DNA from: Homalodisca vitripennis
Taxonomy: Eukaryota > Arthropoda > Insecta > Hemiptera > Cicadellidae
Assembly (NCBI RefSeq): GCF_021130785.1
Contig: NC_060213.1
Location: 66,755,001-66,819,000, forward strand
Direction of reading: 5' to 3'
Length of the DNA: 64,000 nucleotides
Every line of letters begins with the position of its first letter. Within the stretch, counting starts at the first letter, position 1. A program made the translations under genes and the position numbers. The notes beneath the pieces were generated by a model. It was given only the letters and a program-made list of their open reading frames with translations. It was not told the origin of the DNA and did no database searches. Below are positions 10,501 to 22,600 of this stretch, piece after piece.

Positions 10501-12416
10501 ACAGGCCTTTACTCGGTTTCCCAGGCCACCAACAAATAAGAAAGTACTTACTTATTTTGACGAACAGATTATCGACTTACGTATCTTAGTATCATTTGTG
10601 GCTCTTCTCAAGATTAAAACAACGTTGCCATGTAGCCTAATGCTTTCTAGAATGACCTGGTCCAGGTACTTCATGGCGTTAACGTCGGCAGCGGTAACGT
10701 CACGGTCCAGGTCTCCCATTACTTCCTCGATCTCCATGAACATCCTTTCCTAAACATGAAAGCTAGAATGTAATTTGATGTACTGTATTTAGGCTGCTTT
10801 ATCATAGTGAAGTTCCCTAATTACTTCTCGGATCTTCATTAATACTTCGTTCTAAACATGAGGACTACAGTGTAATCTAATATAGTAATCTCGTGGTTAA
10901 TTCATTTTATATATACAGGGTGGCGCATATAACAGTTTCGCTATAAATTGAGATATTTTGTTTCGATAGGTTGGTTACAATGTTAATGTGGCAGAAACAC
11001 AGAGTAGTTCATTGTTACCTGCTCCAATAAGTAGTGTAAAATGACGCTCTTTGCATTTGTTATTTGTTTTTTGTGTGTTTTAAAAATGTTTAAAACCCAA
11101 CAACGAGTTCACATCCTTCAGTTGTAGTGGAAGCCTAATAAAAATACTGCTATAATTATGAAGAATTTAGTGGTAAATATCCAGGTGTCGCGATACCCAC
11201 TCGGCAGTATATGCGGAGGTAAATTATGAAATTTGAAAACACCGGAAGCGTTTTTAATGGCCCGAAGTGTGGTCGTCAACGATAAATTCGCAACGAAGAA
11301 AACAGCAGACAGTTGCTCAAGCTTTTATAGCCAGTCTCGGGATATATACTCGTAAGGCATCTGCTAAACTAGAAATACACTACAACACGATCAGACTTAC
11401 TAAATCAAGGAAAACAATACTTCAGTAAAGTATCATCCTCTAAGAGAAATAAAATAAAATAACAGTACAATAAGTATTTAATTTAGGTAAAATAAATATT
11501 CTATTACTATGTAAAATGAATGGAATAATAATAGGTACAATAACTTCTAATTTAAAACAATTCTTGTAGCTTCAAAATGTCGTGCTTCTCTAAAACTTTC
11601 TTCAGTTAGCTATGCTAAATAAAGTTTTTTTTGTAATTTGAGAAATTGGAAAGGATAAATTTTTATTGGATACATGTTGAAGTTTAATTTAATTATAATA
11701 AAATGGGCTTCTGAATAACTAAGAGGCGAATTCTAGTATCTTCGTCAACACGGTAATCACCGTCTGTGATCACAACTACTACTCTGATATATGTATATGT
11801 ATATATGGAGATGTCTGTGTGTGCGTGGTCATGCGCCTTTGTGTGTACAGAACCTTCCCCAGGGATACTAAAGTTGCACTACAGGTTAATTTTTCTTCTT
11901 TTTGCATGTGACAATCTGTCCCGTTTCTTATAGAGAAATTGGGTTTTGAAATGTACAGATGTATCTAATTTATAAAAAACCGCACACATAATGGGGTTGC
12001 ATACAGATGAGTAAAATATATTATAAATAAATCTGTGATATATATATATATATATATACACATTAAATTGTATAAATGGCAATAGCCTAATTTAATTTCA
12101 ATAAACATTGAATCACAAAAAGTACTTGCTCCGCCGGGAGTCGAACCCGCATCTCTCACTTGCCGGGTGAATGTGCTACCATTACACCACAGAGCGCTTA
12201 CTTTTTCCGATTCATTTATTTTGTATTTGGCCGTATCTGTCACATATGCGTTTAAATAAACAAACTAACATATGATCGGAAGACCAAATACCTGTCAAAT
12301 GACTTTTTGTTTACGTTAAATTGTATAAATGGCAATAGCTTTATTTAATTTCAAATGGGGTTTAATGGGGTTGCATACCGATGAGTAAAATATATTCAAA
12401 ATAAATCTGTAATATA

Positions 12417-12476
<60 letters not shown>

Positions 12477-15400
12477 GCAGATGTGTGAAGCTGATAATAA
12501 TGTAAGATAAATAGCTTGCATTACCTGTACTTCCGGATGGTGTCCTATTGTGAGAAGCAGAAAAGACAAAGCAGAAACAACTGTGTCAGATGCCTAAAAC
12601 AGAAGATATATTTCCTGATGATTAAAAAAATGACTAATGTATTCTATGTACTCGTACTTAGTCAAGAAGTGTTTTCTAGAATCCAGAATATAATAATTTC
12701 ACAAGACTAATTTGCATAGTAATATCATAGCTAGTTATATCATTAAATAAAGCTTGTAATTCTCAAAAAAATGTACGCATTTATCAGTAAGTTACAAATA
12801 AGTAACAATACTTTACTGGACTAGAAATTCTAATGTTTATACTTACAGCTACTATCATACTTATAAATTCATCCATCCAATCATGGTCGTCTGATATTAT
12901 TGGCAGATTTTCAAACATTACATCCACCAAGTTTACACCTGATAAGCCTAAAAAACAAACATCAAATATGATTAAATGTACATATTTAAATCTAAATGTT
13001 AGTAAAATAATGACTTTGTTCTAAAATTGAATTATTTGTTTTTATTATTAAAAAATATAACAAATTTGATTACAAAACTTTCTTAGAACAAATAGGTAGA
13101 TCATGATTCCATTAAACAACAATGTTAATTTGCTTTGTAAGTTATATAGCCAATTTAAATAAGCATTCATGGCAGGATTAAAAAACTACATTATATAAGT
13201 AAATTATTCATACAAGTTCCCTCCTTCCACCTAACTGAGATTATATTATATCAAAGAAAAGCTCCTACGTAAACTCTACCAAAATACCTAGTCTTGACAA
13301 ATAAATTTGTATCATTTGGTTAATTGACGTTAAAAAACGAAGTATGTTATTACAATATCTACATATAAGCTAGTACGTATATTTATATTGTGATTGTATG
13401 ACCAAGTCTTTATAATTAAACGTATTAACATATCAGGCGTACATTATTTTTATTGAACGCTTAATTTAGTAAAAAATATCTTATTTCTTGTTAATTAATG
13501 TGAATAGTTGTTTGTATATGTGTTCTTTTTTAGGAAATAAGAGATAACTTTTTTAGAGCAAATAATCATATTACATGAACATACTCTTAATGTGGAAACG
13601 GACTCTAATACTAATTTACCCACCTAATCTTGCCATTCGCCATTTAGAAGCCTTTTACTACGATGTGTACTATATCGAAGCATTAAATAATTTTGAATTA
13701 GATTTTTTAATGCTTTCACTATACAAGATTTTGCAGTGGGTGGTTGCGTCTAGAATCTGGGAAGTTCCAGTTTCTAAGATTTCTTCATTTTTAATCATCC
13801 AGCTTCGAGACTCTTGCAGCATATGGCTAATTCTAGCCTCTGGGAGCTCCAATCCATTGTTAATCCATTAATTTATAAAACATCTATACCCATTATGATA
13901 AAAGTATTATTAATAAAGGTACTTTAATTTTATGTACTAATTATCTTAGTGAAACCTTATGTACCTTTAATATGTTAAGACACTATTTTGAAATATATTT
14001 TGTAATAATCAATTTTTATCTAACAAAATAAATTTTGTATACAAGGCGTCTGTATATGGAAATAAAGCGTGAACCATTCATTCACAATGCAGACAAAAAG
14101 GTCTTTAAAAAGGCGTGTTAAAAAGGAAAGTTGTGTCCACGCATACCGCACCCATTTTTCGTGCTGAAATAACTTGATCACTTCATTTACGTTATCATAA
14201 ACGAAGAGGGTTAAAAATATATCTCTTTGGGACAATACATTTCGATGTTATGTTTAATGATAAGTAATTGATGATTTTTACTGCCTGAGTTCTGCTGTGC
14301 AATTTTGATCCTGAATGTCTCCTTTGTTTTGAAAGTGCTCAAAGAAATCTCTTAATTAACATTTTATCCATGGAAAATTTAGTCATTATTGACTAAACCC
14401 AACACATATTAATGCTTACTGTGAAAATAAGTACGTACAAAATCTTTTTTGGGCCATGCTGTTCTGTCATTTTAAGCACCAACTACGGTTTGGATACATT
14501 CACTGTTTTTTTGAACGATCGTGTTATTAGCTAAGAGTTCGTGAAACCACTTGTGCTAACTAAGTCCAAAGTTGGGCGACGGTATGTCTCTCCTTACATG
14601 CAATAAGCACAAACTGGAACGGTGTCATAAACAATAGGAACAATTGTTTCTTCCAAAGGAACAAAATAGTAATACATCTTTTAGATCGTTAGTAAAAATG
14701 TATAATAACAGGAAAATATGTACTTACGTTCGATGTTCTGATTTGCGCCTGGAATCACTTCCTTTTTATTAGTGGCTCCTTCTTTCCATTCCTTTAAGAA
14801 TAATTATTGTTTTATAATGCTAAAAACACAAATCACACACAAAACACACACACCCTCCCCCACCCCCCCCCCACACACACACACAGAAATTGGCTGAAAT
14901 TATTGGGGTAGATATTGATTTCAAAAGTGACAATCAGGCTATGCACAAAATACCATCCAGGCGAGATGATAGGCCCAAACCAATAGTTGTGCAGTTTACT
15001 AATAGTCAATTAAAAGATTCTTTCTTAAAAAAGAGTAAAAATGCATCTAAATTAAAAGAAATCAAGTCTACTGATTTTGTGCCAAACGTTCCAAGAACTA
15101 ATGTGTATTTCAATGAACACTTGAAACCTTACTTCAAAGACATACTGTTCCATTCTAAAAAGCTGAAAGAACCGGGATATAAATTTGTTTGGGTCTCTGA
15201 GGGTAAAAGTTTTGTGAAAAAATCGAAAAACGACAGAAAAATAAGGGTAACTACTATTGGTGATTTGAAGAAATTGGGTCTGGACATTAGGGAGTGAAAC
15301 TGAGATGCATTCAGGTGTTAATTATATGTACTTTTGTTAGCTCTTTGATGGTTAATCAAAATTTAAAATCATATAATTTCAATATATTTTGTATGAACAT

Positions 15401-18400
15401 TAGGAGTGTGAGAAAACATTATAATGAACTTATTGCTTATTTAAATTGCCAAACTAAACAATACAGAATTATAGTATTGACCGGTGTTGTAAGTTATCTG
15501 AAAGATGATGTTGACAAGCTCCGCAGTCGGCAGCAAGATAAGTCTGTGGGTACATTGAATATCAGAGTCCACGTAGATAAGAACTCCACCTGCTTGATTA
15601 TCTGGCCTCGGCTGGAACAACATGTTGTAACCTGGTATGGAATACCTGTCCTCTTCTCCAATCTTAATCCACACTTCGGTCAACCGGATAGCGGTTACAT
15701 ACCAGGTTACAACATGCTTGTTCTCCAGCCCGAGGCCAGACTAATCAAGCAGGTGGAGTTCTTTATCTACGTGGACTTTGATATTCAATGTACCACAGAC
15801 TTATCTTGCTGCCGACTGCGGAGCTTGTCAACATCATCTTTCAGATAACTTACAAACAATCTTACTTTTAATCTGTCATTGTTTGGAATATATAGGTAAT
15901 GTAAATGTACTTATAGACAATTTAATTAAGATTTACGAAAATATTTTAGCTTTAAAAAATGACCCCCCCCACGATTATTGTAGGAGACATGAATATTTGT
16001 ACTATAAAAAAAAAACATGGTTCTGATGTGAGGAAATATTTAAACAAAAGTATTTTTCTTATGGTTTTGAAAATTGTATCAATATTCCTACTAGAGTTGT
16101 GTATAATTTCCTCTTAATGTCTGGGACCATGTACTGGGGGGGAATTCGCAACTCCGGGGTTTTAAATGAAAAATGTACTGTTTTAAGAATTAGATATAAC
16201 TGATCATTTAATGGTATAGACATTGAGTTATCTGGAGTGTTAAGTAATAATAACCGTCCATTATTTTGCAAAATATTAAATAAAATATTGTTTACTAGGC
16301 AACTGAAGGTTAGCAGATTGGGTGGTTTATTTTGAATGATGATAAACATTGATACTGATCAGGCTGTTTCACAAATTTTATTAAATTTACAACACCAGAT
16401 GTTGTATTGCTTCTTGTACATTGAAAAAAACTAAATAGGTAAGAATAGAAAGCGAAATGAATGGGTTAAGCAACTATTTAATACTAATAATTAATCGTAA
16501 AGCTGAAGCTTTTAAAAATTATTTGAGAAATAAGGATGAGACTATTTTAAAAAACTATTACCACAGTTAGCAAAACAAGTAAAGAGACAAATTAAAACAT
16601 GGAAAAAGGTGAATTATTATTCTAATTTGATTGATCAATGTGAAGACGGCAGACTCTAATAACAGTACTGGACAGTGTTGGTAAGAAAGATGGTAAGGGA
16701 AAAAAACGAAAGTGCTTAGAAAAGATTGAAGCTTGAGGGTAGAGAAAATGCATGTAAAAGGTAATGAACATGTATAATTGTAAATTATGTATTTTAATAA
16801 GATCTACTACAGTAATGTTATATCTGAGTTAAGATTTAATGAATTTGGTGAGGATTTGTTTTTTGAAGAGCAATATCAATGTGAATTTATTTTTTGAGCG
16901 ATTTTGAATTGGAGTTTGCTGATGTAATAAACACAATTAATAAAATGAAAAAACAAACGTAGTTGTGGGTATTGACGGAATTAGTATTATAACGGTTAAG
17001 GATGAACTTAGATGTGCTTGCACCACAATATTTTATAGTATTTATTAAAAGGTCATTAAGTCAGGCAAAATACCCAGAACAGTTTAAAAATAGCCAACTG
17101 TAAAGTACCAGTGTTATAAAAAGCGGGGGATGATAAAACGTCTTGGCGTCATATAGGCCGGGGTGTCATTGATAAGTACCGTTGCCAAAATTTTCGAAAA
17201 CTTTTAGTCAAAGATAAATTAATGAAATATTTTGGATGAGAGGCTAATATTTTCTCCTGATCAAGTTTGGTTTCCTGCCGGGTAGAGGTACCGATAACAG
17301 CTATTGAGAAACATGTCAGCACTATTGTCTAATGCTTCAGATAAGTTAATTATACATTATATGTATACCTATGGATAGGGATGAGGAAAGCATTTGATGG
17401 TTTGGATATTGATATTCTTATTACGAAAATAAAAAAATGTGGAATATTCAGTTCAGCTTTGTCCTGGTTGGGAGTCTTTTTGTAGGGGTAGAAAACGGAC
17501 TGTAAAGATAAATGAAGTGTTTAGTGACATGGTTGAAACTTACACAATACGGGACGGCACAGGGAGGTGTTCCTGGGACCAGTTATGTTCTTGTATTCAT
17601 TTAATGAACATGTTACGTATTCAATTGAATTCAATAATATTCGCATATGCTGATGACACTGCCCTTGTATGCTCAGCGTACAGTAAAGGAAGTCGCTAAA
17701 AAGGAAAGATTGATAGTGATTTGAGTAAAATTTCGACATGGGTTAATTGAAAATAGAATTTTAATAAATACAACAAAATCAAAATGTTTAATATTTTTGA
17801 CTAACCAACCTAGGGAACAGCTGCAAAATAATTCTGAAACTGTTTTTGTCACAGGACATAGTTGTAAATATCAATGTAAATGCTCCAGCATAGAGGTTGT
17901 AGAAAAAGTGAAATATTTGTGACTTTTTATCGATCCACAAACTTAAATGGACCATCATATTGATTATTTAGGAAAGAAGCTGAGAAGAATCAACTATGGT
18001 CTATACCTACAAAGAGAAGTTGTCTTAAGGGCCAACACTTGATACAGCTTTACAGATCGTGGTTTGAAAGCGTGCTGAGGTATGGATATTACATTTTGGG
18101 GGTGACATATCCAGCGGTCTAAAAAAGCTTGTAATTATGTGTCAAAGGGGAAGCTTTACGTATAATTTTTTCGAGTTAATAAGAGGGACAGACTAACCTA
18201 ACATTTTTTCGGAGAATGGGCTGCTTACTTTTGAGCAAATAAACAAGTTGTGTTGTGTGATGTATGTACACGCAAGAATTGAGCAGTTTCCAACCGAGAC
18301 AGATTTAATAGGAGTAATAACGAGATTTGCACAATATATTACACTTGTATTGCCAAAACTTGAACAAGGAACGCAGCAGATGCAACTCTGTTATTTGGGT

Positions 18401-19618
18401 CCAAAATTGTATAATGATAAATAATTAGGACCAATTTTGGTTAATAGCAGTCATATATGAAAAGAAAACCTAGATTTAAAATGAAAGTTATAGCTTTTTT
18501 AATAAGTTAACAAACATTTAATTCTGTGGTTTTATTTTTATATTGTTGTTGCTATTTACTTTATGTAATGTAATTCTTGATTGCGTAACTATTGTTTGGC
18601 TTACGTAATTTATTTGTTAATATTGCAGTCTAATATCTTGTTAAAACCAATAGTGTACGTATTTGTTGTTTATTGCTGAAATATTTGTCATAGCGAGTAA
18701 TGAATTGAGTTTGCTATTGCATTTTTATTGTTCATTAATGGCGTAGTTTATATTGTTGGTTATGTTCCTTCAGAGTTTATATTATTGATATGTTCTGTCA
18801 GAGTTATATTATTTTGTTAGGTTATGTTCTGTCAGAGTTTATATTGTTGTTATGTTCTGTCCCCAGAGTTTATATTTTGTTGTTATGTTATTCAGTTGTT
18901 TATATTTGTTTTACGTTTTTATAGTTTATTTATAGTTGTTATATATAATTTATTTGTGTATATTTGTTGCTTAATTAATTATGGAATTTTAAGGTTTAGT
19001 AAAGTTTAGCCGAAAGTAATTTCTGCTTCCAATAGAAAGTAACGCTGGGGAAAAAATCGGTACATGGTCTTGACTGTGTGATAGGCATGAGAGCTGTTGT
19101 GTTGCTCTAGTGGTAATATTTCTTGTTTTCTATTTATTTGTTAATCACAACATGCTTTTTGCATAGGTGAATTCGTTCAGGCTTTGTCACTGTTCTGTTT
19201 TTGTCTTTATTGTTATTGTTATTTAGATGTAAGATTTCTTTTTATTGTTATTTAGGGTATAACTTATTCTATTTTTATTGTTATTGCTGGTTTATAAAGT
19301 ATTATTTATAAACTATTTCTCTATATATTTTGGTGATAGATGTAATATAGAGTACTGAGAATGTATAAATAGGTATGTATTGGGTAATAGTATTAGGGAT
19401 GCAATTTGGAATAATAATATGAAAGTAGGCACATAGAATGAAAATTAGTTTTAATTACTGAGTAGTTATAATGCCACACACTCGGCATTTCTGGTGTCTG
19501 GGTTATCTTTGCATGTCATTATATTGTTTTTATTATTTACTGAATAAAGGATTTCTGACTTATGACTTCTAAAAATACACACAAATGCTAGTATATATAT
19601 TTATATATATAAATATAT

Positions 19619-19650
<32 letters not shown>

Positions 19651-22600
19651 ATATATATATACTTAATACGAGAAGAAGACATTTTAGGCCAGGGAACAGT
19701 GTCCTCTTGCTCGGGACGTGGGCCAAACTCTGCTTTTCCGCACTTTTGCAAACTGATATGAACCTCGGCCGGCCCGGAATTGGTTGACCGAGTCGAGGTT
19801 TGCGTTCCGACGCCTGTTCAAAAAAAAAACCCGTCGATCGATTTTTCTTCCAAACACTTTTTAATAAAACGTGCGAGAAAAATCACTTTTTACGAAACCG
19901 ATATTGCATCTCCGTGATATATACAGGGTGTTCTGAAAAAAGGTGCCCATAAGTCAGGGAGTGATTCCTCACATCAAAATAATGGAAAAAAGGTCTAATT
20001 AACATAGGTCCGAAAATGCTTAGTTTACCAAGTTATACAGGGTGAAAGATTTCGTCTGAATTTCAGTTCCCCTGCTGCAACGAAGCCTACGGGTATTTGT
20101 TGGCTGTTAAATTAAGATGTAAAAAAATTTAGCGTACTTTATGTAAAATGAACTGAAAAATTGAATAAAACCGTTTTCCAGTCCTGTTATGCTACCAGTA
20201 AATTTTTAGATATGTGACGAAATACGCGAACTTGGTCCCGAAAAACAAGTTACATTTAGGTTTGGAATTTACTATGTTAAATGTACAATAAACCACAAAA
20301 TATTTTTTCTCTCGGTACTTGTAGAAATGTAATTTCGAAGAGAAAAGATGTAAAATAAGTCTATAATAGACAACGCAAACTTTAAAAAATAATCCTTAAT
20401 TACATACAAAACGCATGAAAAAATAGACAAAATCTGTTAAGCTTCTCTACAAATGTAATTATTGAAATTAAAACAGCTGTTTTATTAAGGGGAGCACTTT
20501 CGCCCTATTCTTCGTAATGTTAACATAGGTACACTTAATCTCAAGAACTACTTTGAGGTATCTTCATAATTCTTTTTTTTCATTTAATGGAGGGCTTCTA
20601 GGGGGAACAACGAGGTTGGAACCAAAAAAAAAAATCTTTTTTTTGGCCATATACCCTAAAAGTTATATATTTTTGTTTTAACGCTTGTCAAATAACCTAT
20701 ATAAATATGTGTGATATGTATGTATATAAATATTGAACTTCAGTGAAATGTGATGTTTTTTTAGTGGTTCCACATATGTAAAACAGTGCTACAAAACATA
20801 CAAAAAAAATTTCATATTCCTACCATTTGTAGTTTTTTTGGAGAAACATGTACTTTTGTATTGAAAACCGCAACTTTCGGAAAAACACAAAAAACGGAAA
20901 AAAAAAATACTGCTTTATTACCTTTTTCAGTAACACCCCCCCCTTTCAGGTGCATAGGCTGGCTGATCTCCTTCCTGCTCCTCATATTCATCCTCCAGAC
21001 TTCTTTTTAGTAAAGTTTTTCTTCTGTACTAATTTTTTTCTCTATATCTTCTTGAGCTTTCTCTGCCTTCCAAATTCGCCGCCGGTCAAGCTTTTTCATT
21101 GCTGTATATAAAATGCTGCCCTGGTGACACGCCTATTTCTTGAAATACTTTGCATTTGCCAATGTAGGCCATCATTAAAATGCTGTAACAGCTTTCATAT
21201 ATGCCAAATTTCAAAGTTTTATCTCCACAAATGTTCTTTTAGGTATTGTTAGGTCCAAATGACATTGGTTGATGGGACTCATTTGGGATTTTGAGTTTTT
21301 CCCTTAGTACATTTGCCCAGTAGAGTTGGATTTGGCTAGATCTTGAAAAATAGGTTTAATAAATGTCATTAGGTTTTCAGGCAAGTGAAAATGGCTGCCA
21401 TGATCATAGTTTTCATTGGATTTTACGGCTTTGCGGTACATACTTACACCAGGTTTCTTCATCATCAGGACATTTAGTCCATGTTGAGGCCTTTCATTAG
21501 AAGACATCACATGGTAGAAAAACTTGCCCAAATGGCTTTTTTTCATGTCTTCAACAGAGTTTGTGTTGCGTCTATTGCCAATCCGTAGTATTTAGTTTGG
21601 AGCTGAATAATGGCAGAATCTGTTAGCTTTGTTCTTGCCGCCAAGTCGTGAGCCGTCAGGGAGTGTTTTAGTCTTAGCTTTTAGATTTTTTAATCTCGAT
21701 ACCATCCGTTTCTTTCTGGACATGGCCTATGCATTCTATCTTTGTTATGGCAGTGAATCACCATAGGGCTTGGCTTCGCATTCACTGGAGTTACGCCTTG
21801 CTGTCTCCATCACCAAGGTATTCAAGGTAAACGAGGACCTTCATACAATGCCTGCGAGCGCTGAAAAATTGCTGGAACAGCTCCAGGCAACTTCCATGGC
21901 TCCACTAGAACCTTTCAAAGTTTTGCGATACAGCCATCACCCATGCGTGTTGTTTAGTCTATTAGTGCATCTGCCAATATTTAGATAAAATCTCGATGTC
22001 TAGGACCCTTCCCGGTTGATAAAGATGTCACTGATACACTCCATTTTAGTGAAAGGTGACCCGCTTCTGCCTTGAGCCATTACAGCTAGCTATAGCGAGG
22101 TCTCTGCAACCATCATATTATCCGATACAGCCTTCTTGCACAGCACTTTGCATTGTCTTCTTACACACTAACTCAAGCAATTGAACCAAGTAATGCTCAT
22201 GTTCATGATATCTCAAAGGCGGAGGTTGTAAGATTCATAAAAGCGCAAATTTTCTCCGCAGCAACTTAACCTTTTGCCTATGTTACGCATGCATAAACCA
22301 AAAGAAGATTTAGGTCATAAAATGTGTTAGGCCCTATCAGACTTTGCTTCATTCTGATTAGTGTTAGGCATGACTAATTCAGAGTTTGTCACAGTAATAA
22401 GTGTTTTCACAATCAGAACTCAGCTGACTATAATTTTTGATGCTAGGCCTACAATGTGTTTTACTTTGTAAACAAGGTTGGCCATGGCAAATTTTTACAC
22501 AACTGAAACGTTACTAAGAGCCTCATTCAACAATCCTATATTAACTATACAGTTTTCAGACTCATCATTTTTTTCATTCAATTGGTACCAGTTTCAAAAA

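Larger units (their letters stand above)
5577..12830. repeat. Segmental duplication, copy A
   Basis: About 7.2 kb matching about 43799-63545 in the same orientation. Anchor pairs are 5577-5925 with 43799-44131, 5910-8125 with 46719-48945, 8150-8510 with 50770-51160, 8530-9540 with 52290-53320, 9550-9960 with 55345-55760, 10000-11230 with 59045-60230, and 11380-12830 with 62500-63545. It contains P450 A exons 9 to 12 and older transposon remnants that are also present in copy B. Most of it looks roughly 85-90 percent identical by eye; one tract near 7214-7603 is essentially identical. Confidence 0.9.
14888..19565 (+). mobile_element. 5'-truncated non-LTR retrotransposon (LINE)
   Basis: About 4.7 kb inside P450 intron 6, on the strand opposite to the gene. 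It holds the C-terminal part of ORF1, a broken endonuclease region, a decayed reverse transcriptase, and an AT-rich 3' region ending near AATAAAGGATTTCTGACTTA at about 19545-19565. The clade was not determined. Confidence 0.75.

Noticed and set aside
11879..12243. Two overlapping minus-strand frames
   Set aside because: They run through a (TA)n tract and the tRNA-like sequence; no protein family resemblance.
12516..12710. Open frame of 64 codons on the plus strand
   Set aside because: Opposite strand of P450 A exon 9.
13575..13871. Overlapping plus and minus frames in P450 intron 7
   Set aside because: No conserved motifs, no splice sites in phase with P450 exons, and the two strands shadow each other.
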